Below are positions 25,885 to 36,055 of a stretch of DNA of 64,000 nt, piece by piece. Position 1 is the stretch's first letter, and the number at the start of each line of letters is the position of its first letter. The DNA is from Jacaranda mimosifolia (taxonomy: Eukaryota; Streptophyta; Magnoliopsida; Lamiales; Bignoniaceae). The stretch is taken from assembly GCA_018894105.1 (NCBI GenBank), contig CM032122.1, positions 30,597,404 through 30,661,403 on the forward strand, written 5' to 3'. Under the pieces are notes generated by a model, which was not told where the DNA came from, made no database searches, and saw nothing but the letters and a program-made list of their open reading frames with translations. Both the position numbers and the translations under genes were made by a program.

Positions 25885-27321
25885 ATGGATAGCAATTACT
25901 CTAAATTAGAGGCGAAAGATGGAAACTTTAGATTCAAAGATCCATCTTTGAGATTGATTTCACCTGATTATGGAAATGGATATTTGAATCCACAAAATGC
26001 AGATGATTTGGATGTTGAAGATGGCATGGATTTTGATGATTTACCTCTTATTTTTGGTGAAAGGAAATCTGGGTCAGGGATTTATGGTGCTGTTTTTAAT
26101 CTCACCACTTCTATTATTGGGGCTGGCATCATGGCCTTGCCCGCCACAATGAAGGTTTTGGGCTTGGTTTTGGGTGTAATCTTGATATTTTTGATGGGTA
26201 TTTTGTCAGAAATTAGTGTGGAGTTGTTAGTTCGATTTTCTGTCCAATGTAAGGCAACCTCATATGGGGAGGTTGTTCAGGCTGCATTGGGTAGGACAGC
26301 TAGGACTTTGTCTGAAATTTGCATAATTGTTAACAATGCTGGTGTTTTGATTGTGTATTTGATAATCATTGGCGATGTTATGTCGGGATCCCTTCATCAT
26401 ATTGGTGTTTTTGATCAATGGTGGGGTCATGGTTTTTGGGATCACAGGAAGATAGTGATTCTAGTTGTTCTAGTGCTTTTTCTCGCACCGTTATGTTCTT
26501 TGGATAAGATCGATTCTTTGAGCTTGACTTCGGCTGCTTCTGTAGCGCTTGCAGTCGTGTTTGTTATTGTTGCATTTATCATAGCTTTTATCAAGCTTGT
26601 TGAGGGAAAAATCGAGCCTCCAAGAATGACACCGGATTTTGGATCAAAGAAGGCTATTCTTGATTTGCTTGTGGTGATTCCTATCATGTTGAATGCTTAT
26701 GTATGTCATTTTAATGTTCAACCTATTTACAACGAGCTTGAAGGACGGACCCCACATAAAATGTATAGAGTAGGAAGGATAACGACTGTTATTTGCGTAT
26801 TGGTATATGCTTCAACTGCCATAGCTGGCTATTTACTCTTTGGAAAGGATACTGAATCTGATGTGCTCACTAACTTTGATAAGGATCTTGGGATCCGGTT
26901 TAGCACAGCTTTGAACTACATTGTTCGTATCGGTTATATTCTTCATTTGATTCTAGTTTTTCCAGTGATTCATTTTTCCTTAAGGCAAACGGTGGATACC
27001 TTGATTTTTGAAGGACTAAATCCTCTGTCCGAGAGCAGGAAGAGGTGTCTGGTCTTAACTTTGGTGCTCTTAGGGCTTATATATCTTGGCTCGACCATGA
27101 TCCCTAATATTTGGACGGCTTTTAAGTTTACAGGAGCAACAACAGCAGTCTCCTTGGGTTTCACTTTTCCTTCTCTGATTGCATTAAGGTTAAGCAAAGA
27201 AGGGAACGGATTGAGCCATGCCGAGAGGCTATTATCTTGGTTTATGTTAACGTTGGCGATAATAGTTAGCTTTGTTGGAGTGATTGGCAATATCTATAGC
27301 CTCAAAAGCCATGATGAATGA
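25885..27321 (+). CDS. AVT6E: AVT6E-like amino acid transporter (AAAP family)
   Basis: A 478-residue proton-coupled amino acid carrier of the Aa_trans (PF01490) family, SLC38-like AVT6 subgroup. Arabidopsis AVT6 members export amino acids from the vacuole, so a tonoplast role is inferred. A hydrophilic acidic N-terminus (about 55 residues; DVEDGMDFDDLPL) precedes about eleven hydrophobic spans. Family signatures: NLTTSIIGAGIMALPATMK in the first membrane segment, NAYVCHFNVQPIYNELEGRT mid-protein, LLFGKDTESDVLTNFDKDLG in a loop, and IPNIWTAFKFTGATTAV near the end. Middle-region wording (CIIVNNAGVLIVYLIIIGDV, HHIGVFDQW) resembles AVT6E more than AVT6A/B. The ORF is uninterrupted, so the coding part is intronless. 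The first ATG is chosen: it opens the frame and follows a stop-rich leader. Length is normal and no lesion is seen. It lies in an intergenic desert. Confidence 0.93.
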   Translation: MDSNYSKLEAKDGNFRFKDPSLRLISPDYGNGYLNPQNADDLDVEDGMDFDDLPLIFGERKSGSGIYGAVFNLTTSIIGAGIMALPATMKVLGLVLGVILIFLMGILSEISVELLVRFSVQCKATSYGEVVQAALGRTARTLSEICIIVNNAGVLIVYLIIIGDVMSGSLHHIGVFDQWWGHGFWDHRKIVILVVLVLFLAPLCSLDKIDSLSLTSAASVALAVVFVIVAFIIAFIKLVEGKIEPPRMTPDFGSKKAILDLLVVIPIMLNAYVCHFNVQPIYNELEGRTPHKMYRVGRITTVICVLVYASTAIAGYLLFGKDTESDVLTNFDKDLGIRFSTALNYIVRIGYILHLILVFPVIHFSLRQTVDTLIFEGLNPLSESRKRCLVLTLVLLGLIYLGSTMIPNIWTAFKFTGATTAVSLGFTFPSLIALRLSKEGNGLSHAERLLSWFMLTLAIIVSFVGVIGNIYSLKSHDE

Positions 27322-27594
27322 CTTGAGAAGGCCAAATTTGGTCGAATGATGCCGAAATTTAGCCAAGACATTTTGATATGTTGCTATGTTTGCTAGACGA
27401 CACAAGTGGGCTTATTCGATAAATTGGGCCAACTAGAAAGACTTGGAATGAATCGATTTTCTTGGGTGCTTTAAGGTTGCGTATTGCTGAATGGCCTAAT
27501 ACAGTTTGCTTTCTGGTTTCCAGAGTTTGCTTATGATGGGATGCTGCTAATAGCTAAGTACGACCAGCCAGAAAATGTAAGGCGTTTGTTCCTG

Positions 27595-27600
27595 AATAAA
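27595..27600 (+). terminator. Candidate poly(A) signal of the AVT6E-like gene
   Basis: AATAAA 274 bases after the stop codon, in a T-rich 3' region. Position is typical; unverified. Confidence 0.4.
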
Positions 27601-27961
27601 TGTTACAGCATAGAAATCCATACATTCTATACTTCTTTTTCTTCCCTCCGAAGAACAGATTATTCTTCCTTTCATTTTTCCTAACTGTCACTCTTCTGTA
27701 CAACTTGACTATTACAGTGCCATTAAAATGCCATTGTTTCAATGCAATATTATGACCTGAATCTTGATTGGCTTCATTGGGATTCTTTACCTGTTATCTT
27801 TGTTTGTTTGTTCTGGAAATATGGATCTGTTGTTCTTAGTATAACAAGATTGCTTCTAAGTTAGGAGACTTTTCTTCTAGAAATGTTTAATTTTGAAATT
27901 GCAAATATTTTTTGGATGATATAATACTACATGTCATGTTGTTTAACATTCCTATGATATC

Positions 27962-27962
27962 C

Positions 27963-28018
<56 letters not shown>

Positions 28019-28019
28019 G
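27962..28019. repeat. Compound (AC)n(AT)n microsatellite
   Basis: About 20 AC units followed by about 7 AT units, downstream of the AVT6E-like gene. The DNA on to 28,300 holds no gene. Confidence 0.9.
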
Positions 28020-28299
28020 TATATTCTCATTTAAAACAATATTTAACTGAAAAATAGATGGATTTGAGAGCTTACAAAAACTTGGCCCAAAAAAGGATCT
28101 CCATGCAAGAATAGTATTTGATTAAGATATGGGGTCCAAAGAGAACCTGATTTACTAAAATCACTAATTAATACCTGTATAATCTTAAAAAAGAACCCTT
28201 TTTTTTGTTGGGGTATGGTTTCCTTAGCACGGTTGCTGTAGTGGATTGTATAATTAATCAGATTATATAAAGATTCCTTCAACACAATCTAGATTGTCA

Positions 28300-28620
28300 A
28301 AAAGATCTTGAAAACCTGGTAAAGTCTGAAATGTTCTTTTCTCTGTTGTGGGTTATATACAATCGGTCGAATTAGATAAATATCCCTCAACACAACATAA
28401 ATCATAGGTTATTACTGTTGAAGGATCTCAAAAACCTATCAAAATATAAAATTCAGAATATATGAGTTATATTCCATCTCTTTGAAGATTGTATAACACG
28501 GACAATTACGACTGGAAGGATTTCGAAAGCCTATCAAAATATAAAAGTCAGAATATATCAGAGAACGGAGTTCTATTCCATCTCTTCAAAGACTGCATAA
28601 CATTGTGATTAAACTTTTTC
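28300..28620. repeat. Degenerate tandem repeat, about 95-120 bp unit
   Basis: The block 'gga-tct-aaaacctatcaaaatataaa' then 'cagaatatat', 'tattccatctctt' and 'gaagattgtataac' occurs at 28,423 and again at 28,518, with a weaker copy from about 28,303. Non-coding. The stretch to 28,985 is otherwise unremarkable apart from a poly(A) run at 28,770-28,790. Confidence 0.55.
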
Positions 28621-28984
28621 CAAAGTGAAAGTGATGTTTGTCCAGAATATAAGAGACACTTAGACATTTTCCATTGACAAAGATTCTACAAGGGGTTAAA
28701 ATTTTTGAATGGATTAATTGGGAGGTCAAGTCTTCATTATGTTCTTTGTCAAATTTGTACAACAACAACAAAAAAAAAAAAAAAAAAAAAGAAAGAAAGA
28801 AAAATACTAATATGATTGTAATTAGAGATTGCTAATTATACAATAATGCACTTGATTAAAGTAATCCAACCCATCTTAGACCAATTTGCACCTTATAATC
28901 ATGCTTTTATTTCATAACTGGAAATTAGTTAGTGATGATGGCAGGAAAATTACCTAACTCAAAATTAAAATATGCAGTGTTTCT

Positions 28985-29762
28985 TATAGGCCGCTTGGAT
29001 TTTTTTTGGGAGGCATTTTTATTTTCTAGTGAATAGTGAAAAATTAGTTATAAAAGTGTATTTGAAAATGAAGTGTTGTTTGGATGTTTTGTTTAAAATG
29101 TAATGATTATATATGGTTGAAAATTAGTTGTATTTGGAAAATATAGTGTTTTTGAATTAAAAATCGTGCAAATGTGAGTAGAAAAAAAATGAAAAGTGAA
29201 AATAGAGAGAGAGTGTAACAACTTGTTTGTTTTCATTTTCAAGCCCCCCTTTCATTTTCGTTTGGGAATGAAAATCGAAAACACACATTTTCTCACAACT
29301 TTTTTTTTCAGAAAAAGTACATATTTTCTTCTGAAAACTCTTTCTAAACCTACCCTATCACCTTATTACATATAAATCAAATTCAAATTTGATTTAACAT
29401 AAAATACCCACTATTATTTTTAAATTAATAAAATATACATGTATTTTTAAAAAATAAATCGTTTTAAACATAAAAAAACATAAATTAACCTACTTTTCAA
29501 TCCTATAACCTATCCTAATAATTACTTTTCAACATTTCATTCAAATACATCTCAATTTCTATTTCCATTTCATAACTAACTTTTAGAAATTGTTGGAAAT
29601 GGAAATGGCCTTTGGAGATAAAACCAAACGGGCTGTAAGAGTTTGTTTGAAAAAATATTTTAAGAATGAAAATATTTATGAAAATGAGGGAGAAGTTGAT
29701 GGCTCTTTTCATTTTCACCAGAAAATGAAAATGGGTCTGAAAACAAAAACAAACGGCCCTTA
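28985..29762. mobile_element. Cluster of CCAAAC/GTTTGG-ended MITE remnants
   Basis: Inverted motifs occur at 28,990 (ggccgcttggatttttt), 29,228 (cttgtttgttttcatttt), 29,258 (tcgtttgggaatgaaaat), 29,620 (aaaaccaaacgggctg), 29,640 (gagtttgtttgaaaaa) and 29,745 (aaaaacaaacggccctta). They look like two or three nested or adjacent foldback elements, the last ending in 'ccctta'. Individual boundaries are unclear. 29,763-30,350 holds nothing recognised. Confidence 0.4.
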
Positions 29763-30479
29763 GCTTCCCCACTTTCTATTGCCCAGGGAAAGATGCTTCC
29801 TACGCTGATATAATCGTTATTAGGCCAAAACTAATACCTTTTCTCATATGGAAAAAGTGAACACATTGACTAAAGAATGTAAATGTAAATCTTTGATAAT
29901 TAAAAAAAAAAAAAAGTATATGTAAATCTTTGATAGTGTTTCTGTAATGGGTTGTTCTTGGTCTAGTTTAACTTGTGTTATTTGTATACCACATATTTCG
30001 AGTGAACGAAAAGACATTTTAAATTTATAAAATATGAACAACGAAAGTATTTTGTAAGAGACAACACTCTTTTTTCAGTATCACTCATATACTTTTTAGA
30101 TATATAAAAAAAATTAATTATCGAAATATCTAAAACACATTGCTGATTGCGTGTCTGATATTGCATTAGATGCATTGATTTTTTTATTTTTATTTAATTT
30201 ATAGATATACCAAAAAACATGTGTAATATGCATTGAAAGCGTGTTATATATGATACAACAATCCAACATAACTTGTATGATTTTTTGGAGCGTTGAAGGT
30301 TAAAAAAAAAAAAAAGAAGAAGAAAAAAGAAAAAGTAAAGTAGAGAGAGACACTTTGAGCCCACGAGCTGCACTTTTCCAAACCGTGATTGATGGCAATT
30401 CACATCCAACATATCTTAGTTCTCACTCATTTATAAAAGTTTTGATTAACATTTGGAGGGAGCCATACAAATGGCCTTC

Positions 30480-30560
30480 CAAAGTCCCCACACAATTTCC
30501 CATTTTTTTTCCTTTTAGTCACTCTCAAGTTTCAACCACCATCCCATTAAAAAAAGACTT
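30480..30560 (+). promoter_or_regulatory. Conserved upstream block shared by both SAM genes
   Basis: A segment reading 'ccttttagtcactctcaagt' then 'ttcaaccaccatcccat' lies about 170 bases before the ATG of copy 1. A matching segment ('tcttttgtcactctcaagtt', 'caactaccaacccca') lies about 110 bases before copy 2 (44,775-44,812). It may be a leader or core-promoter element kept since the duplication. Confidence 0.4.
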
Positions 30561-30689
30561 AAGTCAATTTACTTAGGGAAAAAGAAAAAAATCACTTTAG
30601 ACTTCATATATATATATATATATATATATGTCCACATACATCTCCAAGCACACTAATTTCACACACTAAAAGCACACACATTAGACCAT

Positions 30690-31298
30690 ATGGACTGGTT
30701 CTCTTGGCTCTCAAAAACAGGCCTAGAGCCATCCCTTGTCTATGAATATGGCCTTGCATTTTCACACAATGAGCTAGAAGAAGAAGACATCCCTTATTTC
30801 AACCATGAATTCCTCCAAAGCATCGGAATCTCCATAGCAAAACATCGGCTAGAAATTCTCAAACTTGCTAGGAAAGAAAAAGGCAACAACATATATCTCC
30901 CACATCCCATGGCCAAGTTCTTGATTGCCATCAAGCGAACTAAGAGGTGCTTTTCTAAGTACATAAGGGCATGGATTCATCGGGAGGATTCGGCCCTTGC
31001 CGTCATCCCTAGGACCAGTTATAGTGCAAGATGGAAGAATGGTGTGGTCAAGAGGAACAGCAAGAGGTTGATGGTGGCTGGAAATCATAAGCAGAGTAGA
31101 GCACCACTCTTGCTTACAAATGGGAGCCCCTTGTTGTTTTCTAGTTCAAGAATCAACAGTTTTTCCAGCCCTATGGTTCAAGAATTTCAAAGAGATGACC
31201 ACAAGATGGATGCAGATTATTATGATGATCAGTATTGGCCATCTGCAGTTGAAGAAATCAGGTGGGATGCAATGTTTCAGAACTTGAAACCAACTTGA
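30690..31298 (+). CDS. SAM-domain protein, copy 1 (202 aa)
   Basis: A small plant protein with an N-terminal sterile alpha motif (residues about 1-70: MDWFSWLSKTGLEPSLVYEY, then FNHEFLQSIGISIAKHRLEI, LKLARKEKG), a basic linker (IKRTKRCFSKYIRAWIHR) and a conserved acidic tail ending EEIRWDAMFQNLKPT. SAM domains mediate protein or RNA contacts; the cellular role of this plant subfamily is unknown to me. Single exon. The ATG is the first in frame and its MDWF start is shared with copy 2. No transmembrane segment or signal peptide. Copy 2 (44,893-45,591) shares the SAM domain and tail, but the middle differs and is about 30 residues longer. A short (TA)n tract (30,607-30,630) lies 60 bases before the start. 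Recalled Arabidopsis relatives include At1g80520 and At1g15760. Confidence 0.9.
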   Translation: MDWFSWLSKTGLEPSLVYEYGLAFSHNELEEEDIPYFNHEFLQSIGISIAKHRLEILKLARKEKGNNIYLPHPMAKFLIAIKRTKRCFSKYIRAWIHREDSALAVIPRTSYSARWKNGVVKRNSKRLMVAGNHKQSRAPLLLTNGSPLLFSSSRINSFSSPMVQEFQRDDHKMDADYYDDQYWPSAVEEIRWDAMFQNLKPT

Positions 31299-31850
31299 AG
31301 GGCTATTTTAGTCTTTTTAAGTATTAAACTTTTTTTCTTGGTATTTCTATTTGAATGGTGAGAGATTGTTTTTTTAGGCTCTTCCACCAGAGGTCTTCGA
31401 GTTTTGATTGTTTTAGAAAACCCTTTTTTTTTTTTTTTTTTTTGGTGGGTGGGTGGGTGGTGGCGTGGGGGTCTTTTTCTTTTTGGTTTCCCTCCTTATC
31501 AATAGTGGGCATGGTGAAGTCCACTTTGGGGCAATTAGGATCTTTAATCTGTAGTAGTAATGAAATTGTCTCCCTTGCTTTTGGATGTCTATGACCTACT
31601 TTTGTAGCATAAAGTAAAGATGTTTGATGCCTTTAACTCTATTTATGAGTGAGTTTTTCTCCATATCATATCTCTATTTATAAGCACTCCATGGAGGAGT
31701 TGGTGCGCACTTACACTATTTAGACATATAGACTTTCAATTTGACTTACTCTTTTGATTGGAGAGTAATATCATCTATATTTATATCTATATCTATACTA
31801 TTTATAAAAGTATAAATAAGTGTATTGATTTCTTCTCTTTTATGTAAGAA
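31299..31850. other. 3' flank of SAM copy 1, no further gene
   Basis: T-rich 3' region with a 23-base T run (31,422-31,444) and a (GGTG)n patch, then AT-rich DNA. No coding signal. Confidence 0.5.
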
Positions 31851-32660
31851 CAAAAATATTCTTTTTTTAATAAAATTATCATATTTAATCCACATGATTT
31901 AATGATGATTACAACTACTAAATAAAGTCTTTCAATTCATATAATGTATATACATAAAATATATATTGTATTTAGACTCATAGAAAATAATAATTAATTA
32001 ATTAAATCAAGTCTTTCATCTTAAATACTGTATGTACATCAAATGTATATCATTGTATTTATTACATTTGTTACAAATTGAATATATTTTTAATTAGAGT
32101 TATACAAAATATTAATTACATTTAAATTAATTAAAGAAATTTTCTACTTAGCAAATGTGGTTACATATATTCATGAAACTATCATGTTTAATACACATAA
32201 TATAGTTTAATGATAATCAAATCAAGTTTATTTTTAATTACATTCACAGAAAATAATAACTTTTATTAATTAAATCAAGTCTTTCCACTTAACAAATATA
32301 TTCATATCAAATGTATATACATTGTATTTATTAAATTTATTCCAAATTCAGGTATCTTTAATTAAAAATATAGACAAATAATAATTATGTTAAAATTAAT
32401 TATATTAAAATTTTCTGCTTAGCAAATATAATTATATATATTGAAATTTATCCTCCTACTAATATATTGAGTTGGGGTTATAGAAAATAATAACTAAATT
32501 AAAATTAAGCAATTAAATTATATCCCCATCTAATGAGATTATTACTATCATATTCAATACATATGGTTCTATAGTAAACTACCATTAAATTAAATTTACT
32601 TCAGTTAGACTCATAGAAAATAATAATTGAACTGAAATTAATTAAGAAAAAAATCAATTG
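31850..32660. repeat. Degenerate dimeric tandem repeat, about 270 bp period
   Basis: Two alternating half-units recur: 'aaatcaagtctttc..ctta' at 32,003 and 32,271, and 'ttttctacttagcaaat' / 'ttttctgcttagcaaat' at 32,140 and 32,411. Between them lie 'atcaaatgtatat-attgtatttatta' and 'catagaaaataataa' modules (also at 31,980 and 32,610). At least two full dimers plus flanking partial units. Non-coding and AT-rich. Confidence 0.55.
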
Positions 32661-35576
32661 ATGAGGGAAAAATGATACGTCATAAATACATCTGTACATC
32701 TATTCTTTCTGTGCTCTCCCTCAAAAATTTTAAAAAATATTTTTTATATATCAAAATATGTGTTCAATTCAAATGTAATGTACTGAAAATTTAATATGGC
32801 AATGAACAAGAATAAATTAAGTCTTACAATCACATGTTTAATTGAAGAGAAAAAAAAATGACATTTTATAAATGCATTTGGCTTCTTTCTCAAAAATAAA
32901 AAGACAAAAATATTTATTATATATCAAAATAAGTGTCAAACTCTTATGTAATATTATACTTAATATGTTAATGAAAAAGAATGAACAAGTTTATTTATTT
33001 TTTTTATATTTTCATTTATTTATGTATTTATATATATATTTTTGAAACATATTTTGGTTAACTGTTACATCATGTTGTATCACAAATCAAAAAATTTAAG
33101 TAAAACACAAAAAATGGGTAAAAAAAAAAAAGAATAAATAGTTATAGCTCTATTAGAAGCCGTGAAAAAAATAAACTAAAATCTTGTTTCTTTAAATAAT
33201 CTTTTTAAATAAATTATTTTTCAATTAGAATAATAGTGTAGTTGTACTAACTTTCAATATTATTTTTAAAAGGCAATAGGATAAATATATATATATATAT
33301 ATATATACATAGATATAATTTGTTTTTATCAACCAACCTTTTGAAGGATATAACTAAATTTTTTACTTGGGGCGTGATGGAAGATGAAGAAGACCTTGTC
33401 AAGATCAAATTTTGAGTGACTTAACTAATCATATGATAAACATTGTTAAAGTATACATTAACAACATAACAAGTATAATTCACTCATTATAAAATTGACT
33501 TTAATTTAGTCATATTTAATTAAAATTTGAAGTTTTTCAAAAAAGTATGTATTATTGGGTTGAGAATTATGTAATTCAAATTATTAAACTTAAAAAATAT
33601 TTATTCAATTTTAATAATAATATTAGTATGATATAGTGAAATATTTTCTAGCAATGTATAAAATAAAATATCAATAAATGATATCACTGAATAAAATAGC
33701 ACAGTAGCTCATATGTCTCCTTTCATACCCGATAAACTATATATCCCTTAAGTGTGAAGTATATACCCCTACATATTACCCAATAGTCAAATTAAAATTC
33801 TTATTTTTTTATATTGCTAAACATTAAATAATTAATAAAATAAAAATTTTATTTCAAACAATGAATTTTATTTTAAAAATTTAGGCATATATTATATTAA
33901 TAGCCGAATTAATTCACAGTCCAACTCTTACAGGTTTATAAACAAGCAAACTTTTAAAGAAATAATTTTCAAATTTTTTTTAACAAAAAGAGTTATAAAT
34001 AATACAACAATTTTATTTTACACAATGATATTTAAAGGTTTAAAATTGGCTAGAATTTAGCTTTATTTATTTTTGACTTTACTAAGAGGAGACGGAAGAG
34101 AGAACATGATCACTATAAATAAATCGAACATATGAGAATTTTTTTTTGGGGGTCTAATTTTAAATTAAAAACAAGTGGTCCATTACAAATCTAAGATTAA
34201 ATAAGTAATATAAGTTTCATTTATTTATATAAATTCTATAGGAAACCAAATTATAAATTGCTTTGAATAATTTGAATCATAGTTTTAGTTTTATTTCACA
34301 AAATAACATGTGAAATTTGTTTAAAAAATCAAAAAGAACTTTTCAATTAACAAAAAATAAAAATAGAAATTAAATTAAAACTATGGAATAACAACCGATT
34401 GAAATTTGATTCTTGAGAATGATAGAAGATAAGTTAAAATATAAAAGCTTCTTCAAATATCACCTAAAAAGGAAAGAATTCAATAGTTGACTATTATTAA
34501 TCATTATGTTGCACAAGACATCATATTTTTTAAATGTTAAAATTTTTAAGATATATTTCATTTTAGTTATTATTCATTTCACATGTCTTCATTGTTCCTC
34601 TTTTTAGTAAAGGGTTCTTAAAATGATAATAAATTGATAAATTTGTGGCTTGAATCAATTTTATGTTAAGTTTAGTTGATTTAGTATTGGATATTGTGAT
34701 ATATATATATATATATTTAAAACATCATTGCATATGGCTATTTAGAAAAATTCAACTATATTTTTAGATACGTGGATATAATTTTCTAACAATATTATTT
34801 TAACATGTTTATTTTGACAATAGAGACGAGATAAGATGAAGAGAAAACATGTCTCATTGAGTACTATAAAGAGACAAGTATATATAGATAAAATTAAAGA
34901 GTCCAGGAAAATATGAAAGTCAATTAAATCATCGAAGGAGAAAAAACATATTAAAATTAATAAGTTGGCCCATCTCTTTCAACGTAGTTTTGAATAAAAA
35001 GAGTTAATTCATAAATATTCAATTGTCGATAATTACTAATTAATAGCTTCTAAAAGCATATATGATTTTTTATCAATCAAATGTTAGTAATAATCAATAA
35101 ATATGTACTCTATGATTTTTCAATAAATTTCATTTATGCGGGCAAATATTTTCATATTGAAAAATTTTAAATTTTAATCTTATTTTTTGATTAGATTTGA
35201 AAATATATAATCATATGTGCTCAAAGACTCGTGAATTAAATAAAGTATTTAATTACATCCATTGCGATGGTGTAAGATACAAAAGAGCCTCACACATTTC
35301 ATTGTAGCAATAAAAAAATTTAGACTTGCTTTGGTTTAAATGTCTAATGAATTGCATAAATTGTTTATTTCTCTATCAAAAGAGGTTATGAACTTTTGAA
35401 AAAATATTTTAGTCTTGAATGCATATTCTCTTTTACTTCATTTGATGTGAAATTAGATAAAGAACTTACATCTATACAGGTGGAGTAATACTTGTTGAAC
35501 ACAAGTCATGGTATATCTAATCTTTCAGGATTAATTTCCAAGTGAGAATGGGTATGGTAACTTTTACTTGTATTTT
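32661..35576. other. AT-rich intergenic DNA, nothing recognised
   Basis: Very AT-rich with (TA)n runs (33,283-33,306; 34,698-34,718). No ORF longer than a few dozen codons has recognisable content, and no clear element ends were seen. Confidence 0.6.
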
Positions 35577-35581
35577 GCCAG

Positions 35582-35993
35582 TGTTGAAACCTAGGAGGAT
35601 CTATTGCGGAAACAATGAAATAATAGCAAAGTAATTCAATGTAAAGTGACAACAAGATTTAACGTGGTTCGGTGATGTGCCTAATCCACCCGACAAAGAA
35701 AAGGAATTTTATTGATCTCAAATCAAAGTGCAAGTACAAACTTGAATCCCACAAATCTCACGAAAACACCTAACACCCTCCTTCTAAACTCCATCTTGAG
35801 AGAATTACTCAAAAACAGTAAAGAAGCCCTTGTGTTATGTTCGTTTTCTTTTCTTCGAAAGAAACAACTAATATTTATAGTCAAAAAAACTACTTTACCT
35901 AGGACTAGAAAACCCAATAAAAGAAGGAGTCCTAATTCTAGTCAAACTTGATCTCCTTGTCAAACTTACCTCAATTTCAAGGCAAAATCAACA
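35582..35993 (-). repeat. 3' LTR of the Copia element
   Basis: 412 bp, TGTTGA...TCAACA ends, TATAAATA at 35,872-35,879 on the element strand. Six substitutions from the other LTR (in the segments near 35,643, 35,671-35,673, 35,793, 35,815 and 35,842), no indel. Confidence 0.93.
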
Positions 35994-36006
35994 ATTCTCC
36001 ACCTTG
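35994..36006 (-). other. Polypurine tract
   Basis: On the element strand CAAGGTGGAGAAT lies directly before the 3' LTR. This is the typical Tork/Tnt1 plus-strand primer. Confidence 0.8.
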
Positions 36007-36055
36007 ACTTGAAATTTCCATTCATCTTCTTTGTCCCTGCCCCCAATAGGGCCTC

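Noticed and set aside
31850..32660. CRISPR-like array
   Set aside because: Repeats are long, degenerate and AT-rich, in a plant nuclear context; no spacer-repeat regularity.
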